Counted from the stretch's first letter, positions 31,280 through 42,761 are shown. The stretch is 64,000 bases of DNA from Simplicispira lacusdiani (GCF_003604195.1 NZ_QXGR01000010.1:62001-126000); one strand, 5' to 3'. Notes: a model not told the origin generated them from the sequence alone. Made by a program: numbers and translations.

Positions 31280-32084
31280 AAAACGCTTCCAGAAGCGCAC
31301 GCTGTTCCTGATCGCCTACCTGGTCTTCGCCGTGCTGCCCATCTACTGGATGGTCAACATGAGCTTCAAGACCAACGAGGAGATCCTGTCGAGCTTCTCG
31401 TTCTGGCCCCAGCACTTCACCTGGGCCAACTACAAGACCATCTTCACCGATCCCTCGTGGTACTCGGGCTACATCAACAGCCTGATCTACGTGGCCATCA
31501 ACACGGTGATCTCGCTCACCGTGGCGCTGCCGGCGGCCTATGCCTTCAGCCGCTACCAGTTCCTGGGCGACAAGCATGTGTTTTTCTGGTTGCTGACCAA
31601 CCGCATGACGCCGCCCGCAGTGTTCCTGCTGCCGTTCTTCCAGCTCTACACCACCGTGGGGCTGATGGACACGCACATCGCCGTGGCGCTGGCGCACCTG
31701 CTGTTCAACGTGCCGCTGGCGGTGTGGATCCTGGAAGGCTTCATGAGCGGCATCCCGCGCGAAATCGACGAGACGGCCTACATCGACGGCTACAGCTTCC
31801 CGCGCTTCTTCCTCACCATCTTCGTGCCCCTCATCAAGGCCGGCGTGGGGGTGGCGGCGTTCTTCTGCTTCATGTTCTCGTGGGTGGAGTTGCTGCTGGC
31901 GCGCACGCTCACCAGCGTGAACGCCAAGCCCATCGTCGCGACGATGACGCGCACGGTGTCGGCCTCGGGCATGGACTGGGCCACGCTGGCCGCTGCTGGC
32001 GTGCTGACCATCGTGCCGGGCGCCATCGTCATCTGGTTCGTGCGGCACTACATCGCGAAGGGTTTCGCGATGGGCCGGGTGTAA
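31272..32084 (+). CDS. glpQ: Glycerol ABC transporter permease GlpQ
   Basis: A 270-residue MalG-type permease with six predicted helices. The EAA loop is PREIDETAYIDGYSFPRFF. It starts within glpP and ends 12 bases before the small membrane protein gene. This GlpQ is a transporter subunit, not the glycerophosphodiesterase of the same name. Confidence 0.92.
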
Positions 32085-32096
32085 GGAGATATCGCC

Positions 32097-32405
32097 ATGT
32101 TCGAGTGGATGGCCTGGACCACGCCGGTGGCCGTTTTCTTCGTCTGCATCGTGTTCATGCTGATCGGCATGACGGTGTGGGAAATCAAGTCGCCGACGGT
32201 GCTGCGCAAGGGTTTTCTGCCCATCGCCACGACGCGTGGCGACCGCCTGTTCATCGGTCTCCTGACGGCGGCCTATATCAACCTGGCCTGGGTGGGCCTG
32301 GGCGAGCGCATGGCGCAGTGGTTCTCGCTGGAGGCCGCGCCCTCGGTGTGGATCAGCCTGTTCCTGTCGATGGCGGCGCTCGCTTTTGTGATGCGCAAGG
32401 CCTGA
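32097..32405 (+). CDS. glpU: DUF2160 small membrane protein GlpU
   Basis: A 102-residue protein with three hydrophobic segments (near residues 9-28, 55-70 and 80-98) and a cytoplasmic WEIKSPTVLRKGFLP loop, recognised as DUF2160. It sits in the glycerol ABC operon after the permeases, as in glpSTPQUV of Rhizobium. The role is unknown; an accessory membrane component of the transporter is likely. AAGGAGAT precedes its start. Confidence 0.85.
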   Translation: MFEWMAWTTPVAVFFVCIVFMLIGMTVWEIKSPTVLRKGFLPIATTRGDRLFIGLLTAAYINLAWVGLGERMAQWFSLEAAPSVWISLFLSMAALAFVMRKA

Positions 32406-32431
32406 GCGCTGGCTCGGAGGATTTCAGAAAA

Positions 32432-32468
32432 CCGGCCCGTTCCTCCCCCGCGGCCGGGGTTCATTTTT
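32432..32468 (+). terminator. Weak terminator-like hairpin between glpU and glpV
   Basis: CCGGCC (32432-32437) and GGCCGG (32452-32457) form a 6-bp stem with a 14-base loop; five Ts follow at 32464-32468. It may lower or separate expression between the permeases and the binding protein. Support is weak. Confidence 0.3.
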
Positions 32469-32482
32469 AAAGGGGAGGCCCA

Positions 32483-34231
<1,749 letters not shown>

Positions 34232-34254
34232 GCACCACAGCCTCTCCTGGTGGA

Positions 34255-34286
34255 ATGCCCGGCACCCAGTCCTGGGTGCCGGGCAT
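34255..34286 (+). promoter_or_regulatory. 15-bp perfect hairpin after glpV
   Basis: ATGCCCGGCACCCAG (34255-34269) is repeated inverted at 34272-34286 with two bases between. There is no T-tract, so it is more likely an mRNA-stabilising 3' structure for the abundant binding-protein transcript, or a barrier before glpD, than an intrinsic terminator. Confidence 0.7.
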
Positions 34287-34358
34287 CGGACCCTGGCTCT
34301 TGGGGCAGGGTCATCCCATCGACCGATGTAGCGCGACGCGCGTGGACGTTCCGAACCC

Positions 34359-35951
34359 ATGACTACAGTCCCCACTCCCCTGCAGACCCAGCGCTCCGAA
34401 CTGATGGAGCGCCTGGGCCGGCCTCGCCTGTATGACCTGGTCATCATTGGCGGCGGTGCGACCGGCTTGGGGGTGGCGCTGGACGCTGCGGCGCGCGGTT
34501 TCAGCGTGGCGCTGGTGGAGTCGCACGATTTCGCCAAGGGCACCTCTTCGCGCGCCACCAAGCTGGTGCATGGCGGGGTGCGCTATCTGGCGCAGGGCAA
34601 CATCGCCCTGGTACGCGAGGCGCTGCACGAGCGCACCACCCTGATGAACAACGCCCCGCACCTGGCGCAGCCGCTGGCGTTCGTCATGCCGTCCTATCGT
34701 TGCTGGGAGTCTCCCTTCTACGGTGTCGGGCTCAAGATGTACGATGCCTTGGCCGGGCGCGCCGGCCTGGGGTCGACCGAATTCCTGGGGGCGGTGCGCA
34801 CGTTGGAGTGCCTGCCCACCGTGCGCTCACAGGGGCTCAAGGGCGGCGTCAAATACTGGGATGGCCAGTTCGACGATGCGCGGCTGGCGCTGGCGCTGGC
34901 GCGCACGGCCGCCAGCCGGGGGGCCGTGCTGGTGAATTACTGTGCGGCACGCGAACTGGTGCATGAACAGGGGCGCGTCAGTGGCGTCGTCTGCGAAGAC
35001 ACTGAAACGGGACACCGTTTCACGCTGCACGCGCGCTGCGTGGTCAACGCCACCGGCGTATGGGTGGATGCTCTGCGCCAGCAGGATGGCGAGGCCGTCC
35101 AGCGGCCCGTCAAGCCCATCGTGGCGCCCAGTCAGGGCGTGCATGTGGTGGTGGACAGGGAGTTCCTGGCTTCCGACCATGCCCTCATGGTGCCCAAGAC
35201 CGCCGATGGCCGGGTCTTGTTCGCCGTGCCCTGGCTTGGCAAGGTGATTCTGGGGACCACCGACAGCCCGCGCCACGACCTGGAGCGCGAGCCGGAACCG
35301 TTCCCGGAAGAAATGGCCTTCATCCTGCGGGAGTCCGCGCGCTACCTGAGCCGGGCGCCGACGCCGGGTGACATCCGCAGTATCTGGGTAGGATTGCGGC
35401 CGTTGGTCAAGCCCCAGGATGACGACGGCAACAACACCAAGAGCCTGAGCCGGGAGCACACCGTGCTGGCCAGCCGCAGCGGCCTCATCACAGTCACCGG
35501 GGGGAAATGGACGACTTACCGGGCCATGGCGGAGGATGTGTTGCAAAAATGTTTCACATCGGGCTTTCTCGAAGCCAGGCCGGGGGGCGTCACCACGCGC
35601 TTGCCGCTGGTGGGCACGCCGGAAGAGCCTGTGCGCCACCGCATGTGCGATGCCCAGGGGTGGCACTCCTATGGCGCCGAGGCCGGTTTCGTGCGCCAGT
35701 TGCCGGGCGCGGGGCGCGATCTGGGCGGCGGGTTGACCGAGGCCATGGTGCGCTTTGCCGCACGGTATGAGTACGCTCGCACGGTCGAGGATGTGCTGGC
35801 CCGGCGCTGGCGCATGCTGTTTCTGGATGCGCACCGGGCCGCGCAGATGGCGCATGCCGTGGCCGAGGTTCTGCAGCAGGAAACAGGATGCGATCCCCAA
35901 TTGGCCCCGTTCATGGCGCTGGCAAAGCAGTATGTACGGCTTCCCTCCTGA
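34359..35951 (+). CDS. glpD: Aerobic glycerol-3-phosphate dehydrogenase
   Basis: A 530-residue FAD-dependent, membrane-associated enzyme that oxidises glycerol-3-phosphate to dihydroxyacetone phosphate and passes electrons to ubiquinone. The FAD motif is DLVIIGGGATGLGVALDAA; FAKGTSSRATKLVHGGVRYL and VTGGKWTTYRAMAED are conserved. The alpha-helical C-terminal domain is complete. It closes the glycerol cluster, 127 bases after glpV and on the same strand, directly before the ribosomal operon promoter. Confidence 0.96.
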   Translation: MTTVPTPLQTQRSELMERLGRPRLYDLVIIGGGATGLGVALDAAARGFSVALVESHDFAKGTSSRATKLVHGGVRYLAQGNIALVREALHERTTLMNNAPHLAQPLAFVMPSYRCWESPFYGVGLKMYDALAGRAGLGSTEFLGAVRTLECLPTVRSQGLKGGVKYWDGQFDDARLALALARTAASRGAVLVNYCAARELVHEQGRVSGVVCEDTETGHRFTLHARCVVNATGVWVDALRQQDGEAVQRPVKPIVAPSQGVHVVVDREFLASDHALMVPKTADGRVLFAVPWLGKVILGTTDSPRHDLEREPEPFPEEMAFILRESARYLSRAPTPGDIRSIWVGLRPLVKPQDDDGNNTKSLSREHTVLASRSGLITVTGGKWTTYRAMAEDVLQKCFTSGFLEARPGGVTTRLPLVGTPEEPVRHRMCDAQGWHSYGAEAGFVRQLPGAGRDLGGGLTEAMVRFAARYEYARTVEDVLARRWRMLFLDAHRAAQMAHAVAEVLQQETGCDPQLAPFMALAKQYVRLPS

Positions 35952-35971
35952 CCGGGGGGGCTAGAAAGTGC

Positions 35972-36000
35972 TTGACGATCCTGTGACCTTTTGCGAGAAT
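35972..36000 (+). promoter_or_regulatory. Sigma-70 promoter of the spc ribosomal operon
   Basis: TTGACG (35972-35977), 17 bases, GAGAAT (35995-36000). Transcription would begin near 36007, giving a leader of about 150 bases before rplN. TTCGCT/AGCGAA (36008-36027) forms a hairpin at the very start of that leader. Confidence 0.7.
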
Positions 36001-36045
36001 CACAGGCTTCGCTAAGAAAACAGCGAAATTCTGCCCAGGAAAACT

Positions 36046-36062
36046 CCGCAAATGGTTTGCGG
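36046..36062 (+). promoter_or_regulatory. Hairpin CCGCAAATGGTTTGCGG in the rplN leader
   Basis: A 7-bp perfect stem with a TGG loop, 95 bases before rplN. An almost identical sequence is found before rpsD (42722-42737), suggesting a shared control or processing element. Confidence 0.6.
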
Positions 36063-36157
36063 GGTGGACGACGGGCCCAAGACTGACTGGTTGATCGGCG
36101 ATGTGCGAGAAGGTCTCGGGCATCGGTGGTTTTCTGGTGCAAGTTGGGAATATTGAA

Positions 36158-36526
36158 ATGATCCAGACAGAAACTCGGTTAGACGTTGCCGACAATACCG
36201 GCGCGAAGTCCGTCCTGTGCATCAAGGTGCTGGGTGGTTCCAAGCGCCGCTATGCCAGCGTGGGCGACATCATCAAGGTGAGCGTCAAAGAGGCAGCTCC
36301 GCGTGGTCGCGTCAAGAAGGGCGAGATCTACAGCGCCGTGGTGGTTCGTACCGCCAAGGGCATCCGCCGTGGCGATGGCTCTCTCGTGAAATTCGACGGC
36401 AACGCTGCAGTGTTGCTGAATGCAAAGCTGGAGCCCATCGGCACCCGCATCTTTGGACCCGTGACGCGCGAACTGCGTAGCGAGAAGTTCATGAAGATCG
36501 TGTCCCTGGCTCCTGAAGTTCTTTAA
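36158..36526 (+). CDS. rplN: Ribosomal protein uL14
   Basis: 122 residues; large-subunit protein near the 16S bridge. Begins [17 protein letters not shown] and contains the family signature around [16 protein letters not shown]. The start at 36158 is the conserved one; an upstream in-frame extension to 36101 is not family sequence. First gene of the spc operon here, preceded by glpD rather than rpsQ. Confidence 0.98.
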   Translation: MIQTETRLDVADNTGAKSVLCIKVLGGSKRRYASVGDIIKVSVKEAAPRGRVKKGEIYSAVVVRTAKGIRRGDGSLVKFDGNAAVLLNAKLEPIGTRIFGPVTRELRSEKFMKIVSLAPEVL

Positions 36527-36536
36527 GGACAGCGCG

Positions 36537-36857
36537 ATGAACAAGATTCGCAAGGGCGACGAAATCGTCGTGCTCACGGGGCGCGACAAGGGTAAGCGCG
36601 GCACGGTTTCGCTGCGCAAGGACGATTCCCATGTGGTCGTCGAAGGCATCAACCTCGTCAAGAAGCACGTCAAGCCGAACCCCATGAAGGGTACGACCGG
36701 TGGCATCGTCGAGAAGGCCATGCCTATCCACCAGTCCAACGTGGCAATTTTCAACGCCGCCACTGGCAAGGCTGACCGCGTCGGCATCAAGGTGCAGGCG
36801 GACGGTACGCGCGTTCGCGTGTTCAAGTCCAACGGCGCCGAAATCAAGACGGCCTAA
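36537..36857 (+). CDS. rplX: Ribosomal protein uL24
   Basis: 106 residues; assembly initiator of the large subunit. The KOW motif is at the N-terminus ([19 protein letters not shown]). It lies 10 bases after rplN. Confidence 0.98.
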   Translation: MNKIRKGDEIVVLTGRDKGKRGTVSLRKDDSHVVVEGINLVKKHVKPNPMKGTTGGIVEKAMPIHQSNVAIFNAATGKADRVGIKVQADGTRVRVFKSNGAEIKTA

Positions 36858-36867
36858 GGGGTAAAAA

Positions 36868-37407
36868 ATGGCACGACTCCAACAACATTACCGCAAAAAA
36901 GTCGCCCCCGAACTGATGAAGCAGTTCGGCTACACGTCGCCCATGCAGGTTCCGCGCCTGACCAAGATCACGCTCAACATGGGTGTGAGCGAGGCCGTGG
37001 CCGACAAAAAGGTCATGGACAACGCCGTGGCCGACCTGACCAAGATTGCTGGTCAGAAGCCCGTTGTCACCAAGGCCAAGAAGGCTATCGCCGGTTTCAA
37101 GATCCGCGAAGGCCAGGCCATCGGCTGCATGGTCACGCTGCGTGGCGTGCAGATGTATGAATTCCTCGACCGTTTCGTTACCGTGGCCCTGCCGCGCGTG
37201 CGTGACTTCCGTGGTATCTCCGGTCGCGCTTTCGACGGCCGTGGCAACTACAACGTGGGCGTCAAGGAACAGATCATTTTCCCTGAGATCGAGTACGACA
37301 AGGTCGACGCACTGCGTGGTCTCAATATCAGCATCACCACGACGGCAACGACCGATGAAGAGTGCAAGGCACTGCTCGCGGGTTTCCGTTTCCCGTTCAA
37401 GAACTGA
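36868..37407 (+). CDS. rplE: Ribosomal protein uL5
   Basis: 179 residues; binds 5S rRNA. Contains [30 protein letters not shown] and [20 protein letters not shown]. It follows rplX by 10 bases. In E. coli the S8 repressor acts at this gene; no comparable leader was identified here. Confidence 0.98.
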   Translation: MARLQQHYRKKVAPELMKQFGYTSPMQVPRLTKITLNMGVSEAVADKKVMDNAVADLTKIAGQKPVVTKAKKAIAGFKIREGQAIGCMVTLRGVQMYEFLDRFVTVALPRVRDFRGISGRAFDGRGNYNVGVKEQIIFPEIEYDKVDALRGLNISITTTATTDEECKALLAGFRFPFKN

Positions 37408-37415
37408 GGCGGCGT

Positions 37416-37721
37416 ATGGCTAAAGTAGCTCTGATCCAGCGCGAACTCAAGCGCGAAAAACTGGCGGCAAAGTATGCAGCGAAATACGCTGAACTGAAGG
37501 CTGCTGCAACCGATGTCAAGCGCACCGAAGAAGAGCGTGAAGCAGCCCGTCTGGGCTTGCAGAAGCTCCCGCGCAATGCCAACCCGACGCGTCAACGCAA
37601 CCGTTGCGCGATCACGGGTCGCCCCCGCGGCACCTTCCGCCAATTCGGTCTGGCCCGCGCCAAGATCCGTGAACTGGTCTTCGCAGGCGACATCCCCGGT
37701 GTCACCAAGGCCAGCTGGTAA
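37416..37721 (+). CDS. rpsN: Ribosomal protein uS14
   Basis: 101 residues, the long zinc-free form: [16 protein letters not shown] and C-terminal [21 protein letters not shown], with no CxxC pairs. The start at 37416 is 8 bases after rplE. Confidence 0.98.
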   Translation: MAKVALIQRELKREKLAAKYAAKYAELKAAATDVKRTEEEREAARLGLQKLPRNANPTRQRNRCAITGRPRGTFRQFGLARAKIRELVFAGDIPGVTKASW

Positions 37722-37741
37722 GCAGGCAGGAGAGATACAAC

Positions 37742-38137
37742 ATGAGCATGAGTGATCCCATCGCTGACTTGCTGACCCGCATCCGCAATGCCCAAATGGT
37801 TTCCAAGGCCACGGTGTCGGTGCCTTCTTCTAAGGTGAAGATGGCCATCGCCCAGGTGCTGAAGGACGAAGGGTATATCGACGGTTTCCAGGTCAAGACC
37901 GAAGGCGGCAAGTCCGAAATCGAAATCGCCCTGAAGTACTACGCCGGACGTCCCGTCATCGAGCGTATCGAGCGCGTCAGCCGCCCCGGCCTGCGCGTGT
38001 ACAAAGGCCGCGACTCCATTCCACAAGTCATGAACGGTCTGGGTGTGGCTATTGTCACCACCCCCAAGGGCGTCATGACCGATCGCAAGGCGCGTGCTAC
38101 CGGTGTCGGTGGCGAAGTGCTGTGCTACGTGGCCTAA
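37742..38137 (+). CDS. rpsH: Ribosomal protein uS8
   Basis: 131 residues; small-subunit platform protein and, in E. coli, the spc-operon translational repressor. Begins [18 protein letters not shown]; the C-terminal signature STPKG-like segment reads [20 protein letters not shown]. Preceded by AGGAGAGA. Confidence 0.98.
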   Translation: MSMSDPIADLLTRIRNAQMVSKATVSVPSSKVKMAIAQVLKDEGYIDGFQVKTEGGKSEIEIALKYYAGRPVIERIERVSRPGLRVYKGRDSIPQVMNGLGVAIVTTPKGVMTDRKARATGVGGEVLCYVA

Positions 38138-38163
38138 CCCGCGGCATTGAGGAGAACACTGAA

Positions 38164-38697
38164 ATGTCCCGAGTAGGAAAAATGCCCGTGACCATCCCCG
38201 CTGGCGTGGATGTGTCCGTTAAAGATGACCAGATCTCCGTTAAGGGTTCTGGTGGTGCGCTGTCGCTGGCGCAGAACGTGCTGGTCAAGGTTTCCAGCGC
38301 CGAAGGCAAGCTGAGCTTTGTTCCTGTGAACGACTCCCGCGAAGCCAATGCCATGAGCGGCACGATCCGTCAGCTGGTCAACAACATGGTGGTTGGTGTC
38401 AGCAAGGGTTTCGAGAAGAAGCTGAGCCTGGTGGGCGTGGGCTACAAGGCCGCCGCCTCGGGTGCCAAGCTGAACCTGGCTGTCGGCTATTCGCACCCCG
38501 TCAATTTCGAGATGCCTGCTGGTATCACGGTGGCCACCCCCACGCCGACGGAAATCGTGATCAAGGGTGCCGACCGTCAGCGCGTCGGTCAGATCGCCGC
38601 CGAGATTCGTGCCATTCGTCCGCCCGAGCCTTACAAGGGCAAGGGTATCCGCTATGCGGACGAAAAGATCACGATCAAAGAGACCAAGAAGAAATAA
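38164..38697 (+). CDS. rplF: Ribosomal protein uL6
   Basis: 177 residues, two tandem uL6 folds; C-terminal signature [15 protein letters not shown]. The start at 38164 ([12 protein letters not shown]) has GAGGAGAA upstream; the longer open frame to 38122 is not used. Confidence 0.98.
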   Translation: MSRVGKMPVTIPAGVDVSVKDDQISVKGSGGALSLAQNVLVKVSSAEGKLSFVPVNDSREANAMSGTIRQLVNNMVVGVSKGFEKKLSLVGVGYKAAASGAKLNLAVGYSHPVNFEMPAGITVATPTPTEIVIKGADRQRVGQIAAEIRAIRPPEPYKGKGIRYADEKITIKETKKK

Positions 38698-38708
38698 GGA
38701 GCTGCAAT

Positions 38709-39074
38709 ATGTTGACCAAGAAAGAGCAGCGTCTTCGTCGGGCCCGCCAGACTCGCATCCGCATTGCACAGCAAGGCATCGCGCGTCTGACGGTCAATCG
38801 CACGAACCTCCATATCTACGCAACCGTGATCTCTGGCGACGGCAGCAAGGTGCTGGCCAGCGCATCCACCGCCGAAGCCGATGTGCGCGCAGCACTTGGT
38901 GGTTCCGGCAAGGGTGGCAATGCTGCTGCAGCCCAAGCCATCGGCAAGCGTATCGCCGAGAAGGCCAAGGCCGCTGGCGTGGAGAAGGTTGCATTTGATC
39001 GCGCAGGTTTCGCCTATCACGGCCGCGTCAAGGCTCTGGCCGACGCCGCCCGCGAAGCGGGTCTGCAGTTCTAA
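38709..39074 (+). CDS. rplR: Ribosomal protein uL18
   Basis: 121 residues; binds 5S rRNA together with uL5. Begins [19 protein letters not shown] and ends [26 protein letters not shown] precedes the ATG. Confidence 0.98.
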   Translation: MLTKKEQRLRRARQTRIRIAQQGIARLTVNRTNLHIYATVISGDGSKVLASASTAEADVRAALGGSGKGGNAAAAQAIGKRIAEKAKAAGVEKVAFDRAGFAYHGRVKALADAAREAGLQF

Positions 39075-39091
39075 GCGGAACGGAATAAAAA

Positions 39092-39610
39092 ATGGCTAAA
39101 TTTCAACCCCGAGTGCAAGACGAAGGTCGCGACGACGGCATGCGCGAGAAGATGATCGCGGTGAACCGCGTCACCAAGGTCGTGAAGGGCGGTCGTATCC
39201 TCGGTTTCGCCGCTTTGACCGTTGTTGGTGATGGCGATGGCCGCGTCGGCATGGGCAAGGGCAAGTCCAAGGAAGTGCCTGCTGCCGTGCAGAAGGCCAT
39301 GGAAGAAGCGCGTCGCAACATGGTGAAGGTGTCGCTCAAGAACGGCACGATCCACCACACCGTGACGGGCCACCATGGCGCGGCCTACGTGATGATGGCT
39401 CCGGCCCCCAAGGGTACCGGCATCATCGCGGGCGGCCCGATGCGTGCCGTGTTCGAAGTGATGGGTATGACCGATATCGTGGCCAAGAGCCACGGTTCCT
39501 CGAATCCCTACAACATGGTTCGCGCCACCTTTGACGCACTGACCAATTCCACCACCCCGGCGGAAGTGGCATCCAAGCGCGGCAAGACGGTCGAAGACCT
39601 CTTCGCCTGA
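39092..39610 (+). CDS. rpsE: Ribosomal protein uS5
   Basis: 172 residues; decoding-fidelity protein. The double-stranded RNA-binding fold includes [20 protein letters not shown] and [18 protein letters not shown]. Normal length; 17 bases after rplR. Confidence 0.98.
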   Translation: MAKFQPRVQDEGRDDGMREKMIAVNRVTKVVKGGRILGFAALTVVGDGDGRVGMGKGKSKEVPAAVQKAMEEARRNMVKVSLKNGTIHHTVTGHHGAAYVMMAPAPKGTGIIAGGPMRAVFEVMGMTDIVAKSHGSSNPYNMVRATFDALTNSTTPAEVASKRGKTVEDLFA

Positions 39611-39624
39611 TAGGAGTCTTGACA

Positions 39625-39807
39625 ATGTCTACGCAACAAACCGTGAAGGTCCAGCTGGTACGCAGCCCGATCGGGACCAAGGAGTCCCACCGTGCCACCG
39701 TGCGCGGCCTGGGTCTGCGCAAGCTGAACAGTGTCAGCGAACTGCAGGACACCCCTGCCGTGCGCGGCATGATCAACAAGATCAGTTATCTGGTCAAGGT
39801 CCTCTGA
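39625..39807 (+). CDS. rpmD: Ribosomal protein uL30
   Basis: 60 residues: [34 protein letters not shown] 39625 is preferred over an ATG-like codon at 39619 because TAGGAG is well spaced and the product matches the family's usual length. Confidence 0.97.
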   Translation: MSTQQTVKVQLVRSPIGTKESHRATVRGLGLRKLNSVSELQDTPAVRGMINKISYLVKVL

Positions 39808-39817
39808 GAGGTAGATG

Positions 39818-40249
39818 ATGGAACTCAATAGCATCAAGCCCGCGGCTGGCGCCAAGCATGCCAAGCGTCGCGTGGGTCGGGGCATCGGCTCCGGTCTGGG
39901 CAAGACAGCGGGTCGCGGCCACAAAGGCCAGAAGTCGCGTGCTGGTGGCTACCACAAGGTCGGTTTCGAAGGCGGTCAGATGCCGCTGCAGCGACGCCTG
40001 CCTAAGCGTGGCTTCAAGTCCCAGACGCTGAAATTCAATGCGGAAGTGACGCTGTCGGCTCTGGCCCAACTGGGTCTGGCCGAAGTGGACATGCTGGCGC
40101 TCAAGCAGGCTGGTCTCGTGGGCCAGAATGCCAAGGTCGTCAAGGTCATCAATACCGGGGCTATCGGCGCTGCCGTGAAGCTCAGCGGTATTGGTGCCAC
40201 GGCTGGTGCCAAGGCGGCCATTGAGGCTGCTGGCGGCTCGCTCGCCTGA
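39818..40249 (+). CDS. rplO: Ribosomal protein uL15
   Basis: 143 residues, [20 protein letters not shown] with the glycine-rich [18 protein letters not shown] segment. Two adjacent ATGs (39815 and 39818) exist; 39818 gives the conserved N-terminus. It starts ten bases after rpmD. Confidence 0.97.
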   Translation: MELNSIKPAAGAKHAKRRVGRGIGSGLGKTAGRGHKGQKSRAGGYHKVGFEGGQMPLQRRLPKRGFKSQTLKFNAEVTLSALAQLGLAEVDMLALKQAGLVGQNAKVVKVINTGAIGAAVKLSGIGATAGAKAAIEAAGGSLA

Positions 40250-40272
40250 ATCTGTCTTGAAGGATAGCTCCA

Positions 40273-41589
40273 GTGGCAACTAGCGCAGCCCAAATTGCAA
40301 AAACCGGCAAGTACGGTGATCTGCGTCGTCGGCTGGTCTTTCTGTTGCTGGCGCTGGTCGTGTACCGTATCGGGGCGCATATCCCCGTTCCTGGCATCGA
40401 TCCGGCGCAGCTTCAGCAGCTGTTCAGCGGTCAGCAAGGCATATTGAACCTGTTCAATATGTTTTCGGGTGGTGCGCTTTCGCGGTTCACCGTGTTCGCA
40501 TTGGGGATCATGCCGTACATCTCGGCATCGATCATCATGCAGCTCATGACCTATGCGGTGCCGACCTTCGAGCAGATGAAGAAGGAAGGCGAGGCTGGTC
40601 GCCGCAAGATGACGCAGTACACCCGCTATGGCACGCTGGGCCTGGCGATCTTCCAGTCACTGGGAATCGCTGTGGCGCTGGAAAGCTCCGCAGGTCTTGT
40701 GCTCGCACCGGGTTTCGGCTTTCGCATGACGGCCGTGGTGAGCCTGACGGCAGGCACCATGTTCTTGATGTGGCTGGGTGAGCAGATCACCGAGCGCGGC
40801 CTGGGTAATGGCATCTCCATCCTGATCTTCGCAGGTATCGCTGCGGGCCTGCCGGGCTCGATTGGTGGCCTCTTGGAACTGGTGCGCACGGGTGCGATGA
40901 GCATCGTCGCAGCCATCTTCATCGTGTTGGTGGTGTGCCTGGTCACCTATTTCGTAGTGTTCATCGAACGTGGACAGCGCAAAATTTTGGTGAACTATGC
41001 GCGCAGGCAAGTGGGTAACAAGGTCTATGGTGGCCAGTCGTCCCATTTGCCACTCAAGCTGAACATGGCTGGCGTGATCCCTCCGATTTTCGCGTCCTCC
41101 ATCATTCTGCTGCCCGCTACGGTGGTGAACTGGTTCAGCACGGGTGACTCCATGCGCTGGCTCAAGGATATTTCGGGCGCCCTGACCCCTGGACAGCCTG
41201 TCTATGTCATGTTCTATGCGGCTGCGATCATCTTCTTCTGCTTCTTCTACACGGCCCTGGTGTTCAACAGCCGGGAAACTGCAGACAATCTGAAGAAGAG
41301 TGGCGCGTTCATTCCGGGCATCCGACCGGGAGATCAGACGGCTCGATACATTGATAAAATCTTGCTGCGATTGACTCTGGTAGGGGCGTTCTACATCACG
41401 TTTGTCTGCCTGCTGCCGGAATTCCTGATCATCAAGTACAACGTGCCGTTCTATTTTGGCGGTACATCGCTGTTGATCATCGTGGTGGTGACCATGGATT
41501 TCATGGCACAAGTCCAGAACTACATGATGTCGCAGCAGTATGAATCCCTGCTGAAGAAAGCCAATTTCAAGTCGGGTGGTGGCGCCTGA
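40273..41589 (+). CDS. secY: Protein translocase subunit SecY
   Basis: A 438-residue, ten-helix channel subunit of the Sec translocon. GTG start at 40273 with AAGGA upstream. Signatures: [13 protein letters not shown], the plug-region [22 protein letters not shown] (split here as [10 protein letters not shown] and [13 protein letters not shown]), and [14 protein letters not shown] in the cytoplasmic loop. It is followed by a 154-base gap where many betaproteobacteria have infA. Confidence 0.98.
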   Translation: MATSAAQIAKTGKYGDLRRRLVFLLLALVVYRIGAHIPVPGIDPAQLQQLFSGQQGILNLFNMFSGGALSRFTVFALGIMPYISASIIMQLMTYAVPTFEQMKKEGEAGRRKMTQYTRYGTLGLAIFQSLGIAVALESSAGLVLAPGFGFRMTAVVSLTAGTMFLMWLGEQITERGLGNGISILIFAGIAAGLPGSIGGLLELVRTGAMSIVAAIFIVLVVCLVTYFVVFIERGQRKILVNYARRQVGNKVYGGQSSHLPLKLNMAGVIPPIFASSIILLPATVVNWFSTGDSMRWLKDISGALTPGQPVYVMFYAAAIIFFCFFYTALVFNSRETADNLKKSGAFIPGIRPGDQTARYIDKILLRLTLVGAFYITFVCLLPEFLIIKYNVPFYFGGTSLLIIVVVTMDFMAQVQNYMMSQQYESLLKKANFKSGGGA

Positions 41590-41743
41590 CGCGCCTCGTC
41601 CCGACGACTGGCAGGCAAGGTATCGGGGCACCGGGAGCTATCACTGGTGCTGGTTTGATTGAACGCTTGGCGTAGGTTCGCCGGCACAACAAGGTGTTTC
41701 AGGCTGATTGCCAAGGCACCAGATCTGGTTTTAGGAGAATGAA

Positions 41744-41857
41744 ATGAGAGTTTCGGCTTCGGTCAAGAAAATCTGCCGCAACTGCAAGATCATCCGCCGC
41801 AAGGGTGTGGTGCGCGTGATCTGCACGGACCTGCGTCACAAGCAGCGTCAGGGTTGA
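41744..41857 (+). CDS. rpmJ: Ribosomal protein bL36
   Basis: A 37-residue protein: [20 protein letters not shown]...[14 protein letters not shown]. It carries the Cys/His zinc-ligand pattern (CxxC, then C and H), so it is the zinc-binding form. TTAGGAGAATGAA precedes the ATG. It lies between secY and rpsM. Confidence 0.97.
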   Translation: MRVSASVKKICRNCKIIRRKGVVRVICTDLRHKQRQG

Positions 41858-41881
41858 TTAGGAAAGCATTAGAGGACGCAC

Positions 41882-42247
41882 ATGGCACGTATCGCTGGTA
41901 TCAATATTCCGCCGCATCAGCATGCTGAGATTGGCCTGACCGCCATCTACGGCATTGGTCGCACCCGCGCACGCAAGATCTGCGAAGCATGCGACATCGC
42001 TTATTCCAAGAAGATCAAGGATCTGACGGATGGCGATCTCGAAAAGATTCGCGACCAGATCGCGCAATTCACCATCGAAGGTGACCTGCGTCGCGAAACC
42101 ACGATGAACATCAAGCGACTGATGGACATCGGCTGCTACCGGGGTTTCCGCCATCGCCGCGGTCTGCCCATGCGTGGTCAGCGCACCCGCACCAATGCCC
42201 GCACCCGCAAGGGTCCGCGCAAGGGCGCTGCTGCACTGAAGAAATAA
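41882..42247 (+). CDS. rpsM: Ribosomal protein uS13
   Basis: 121 residues; head protein contacting the P-site tRNA. Begins [19 protein letters not shown] and ends with the basic tail [19 protein letters not shown]. Starts 24 bases after rpmJ. Confidence 0.98.
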   Translation: MARIAGINIPPHQHAEIGLTAIYGIGRTRARKICEACDIAYSKKIKDLTDGDLEKIRDQIAQFTIEGDLRRETTMNIKRLMDIGCYRGFRHRRGLPMRGQRTRTNARTRKGPRKGAAALKK

Positions 42248-42265
42248 AGAGATTGAAAGATCAAT

Positions 42266-42670
42266 ATGGCCAAGTCTCCTGCCAATAACGCAGCACAGCG
42301 CGTTCGCAAGAAGGTTCGCAAGAACGTGTCGGACGGCGTTGCCCACGTGCACGCATCGTTCAACAACACCATCATTACGATCACCGACCGCCAGGGCAAT
42401 GCCCTGTCGTGGGCATCGTCGGGTGGTCAGGGTTTCAAGGGCTCGCGCAAGTCCACGCCGTTCGCTGCCCAGGTGGCTTCCGAAATGGCCGGCCGTGCCG
42501 CCATTGAACAAGGCATCAAGAACCTCGACGTCGAGATCAAGGGTCCTGGCCCTGGCCGCGAGTCGTCTGTCCGCGCCCTGGGCGCCCTGGGTATCCGCAT
42601 CACCTCGATCTCCGATGTGACCCCGGTTCCCCACAACGGCTGCCGTCCGCAAAAGCGCCGTCGCATCTAA
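42266..42670 (+). CDS. rpsK: Ribosomal protein uS11
   Basis: 134 residues; platform protein. Contains [33 protein letters not shown] and the C-terminal [12 protein letters not shown]. Confidence 0.98.
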   Translation: MAKSPANNAAQRVRKKVRKNVSDGVAHVHASFNNTIITITDRQGNALSWASSGGQGFKGSRKSTPFAAQVASEMAGRAAIEQGIKNLDVEIKGPGPGRESSVRALGALGIRITSISDVTPVPHNGCRPQKRRRI

Positions 42671-42686
42671 TTCACCCAAGCCCACC

Positions 42687-42719
42687 GCCGTCTGCGCCCG
42701 TTACCACGCCGCAGACGGC
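42687..42719 (+). promoter_or_regulatory. 10-bp hairpin in the rpsK-rpsD gap
   Basis: GCCGTCTGCG (42687-42696) pairs perfectly with CGCAGACGGC (42710-42719) across a 13-base loop. No T-tract follows, so it is probably a leader structure for rpsD rather than a terminator. Confidence 0.6.
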
Positions 42720-42721
42720 TC

Positions 42722-42737
42722 CCGCAATGGTTTGCGG
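42722..42737 (+). promoter_or_regulatory. Hairpin CCGCAATGGTTTGCGG in the rpsD leader
   Basis: A 6-bp stem with a TGGT loop immediately after the 10-bp hairpin and 25 bases before rpsD. It differs by one base from the hairpin in the rplN leader (36046-36062). Confidence 0.6.
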
Positions 42738-42761
42738 AAGTTGACATAGAAGGATATTCAA

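Noticed and set aside
41590..41743. Hidden infA or other small gene in the secY-rpmJ gap
   Set aside because: No frame is open over a suitable length and no IF1-like sequence was seen.
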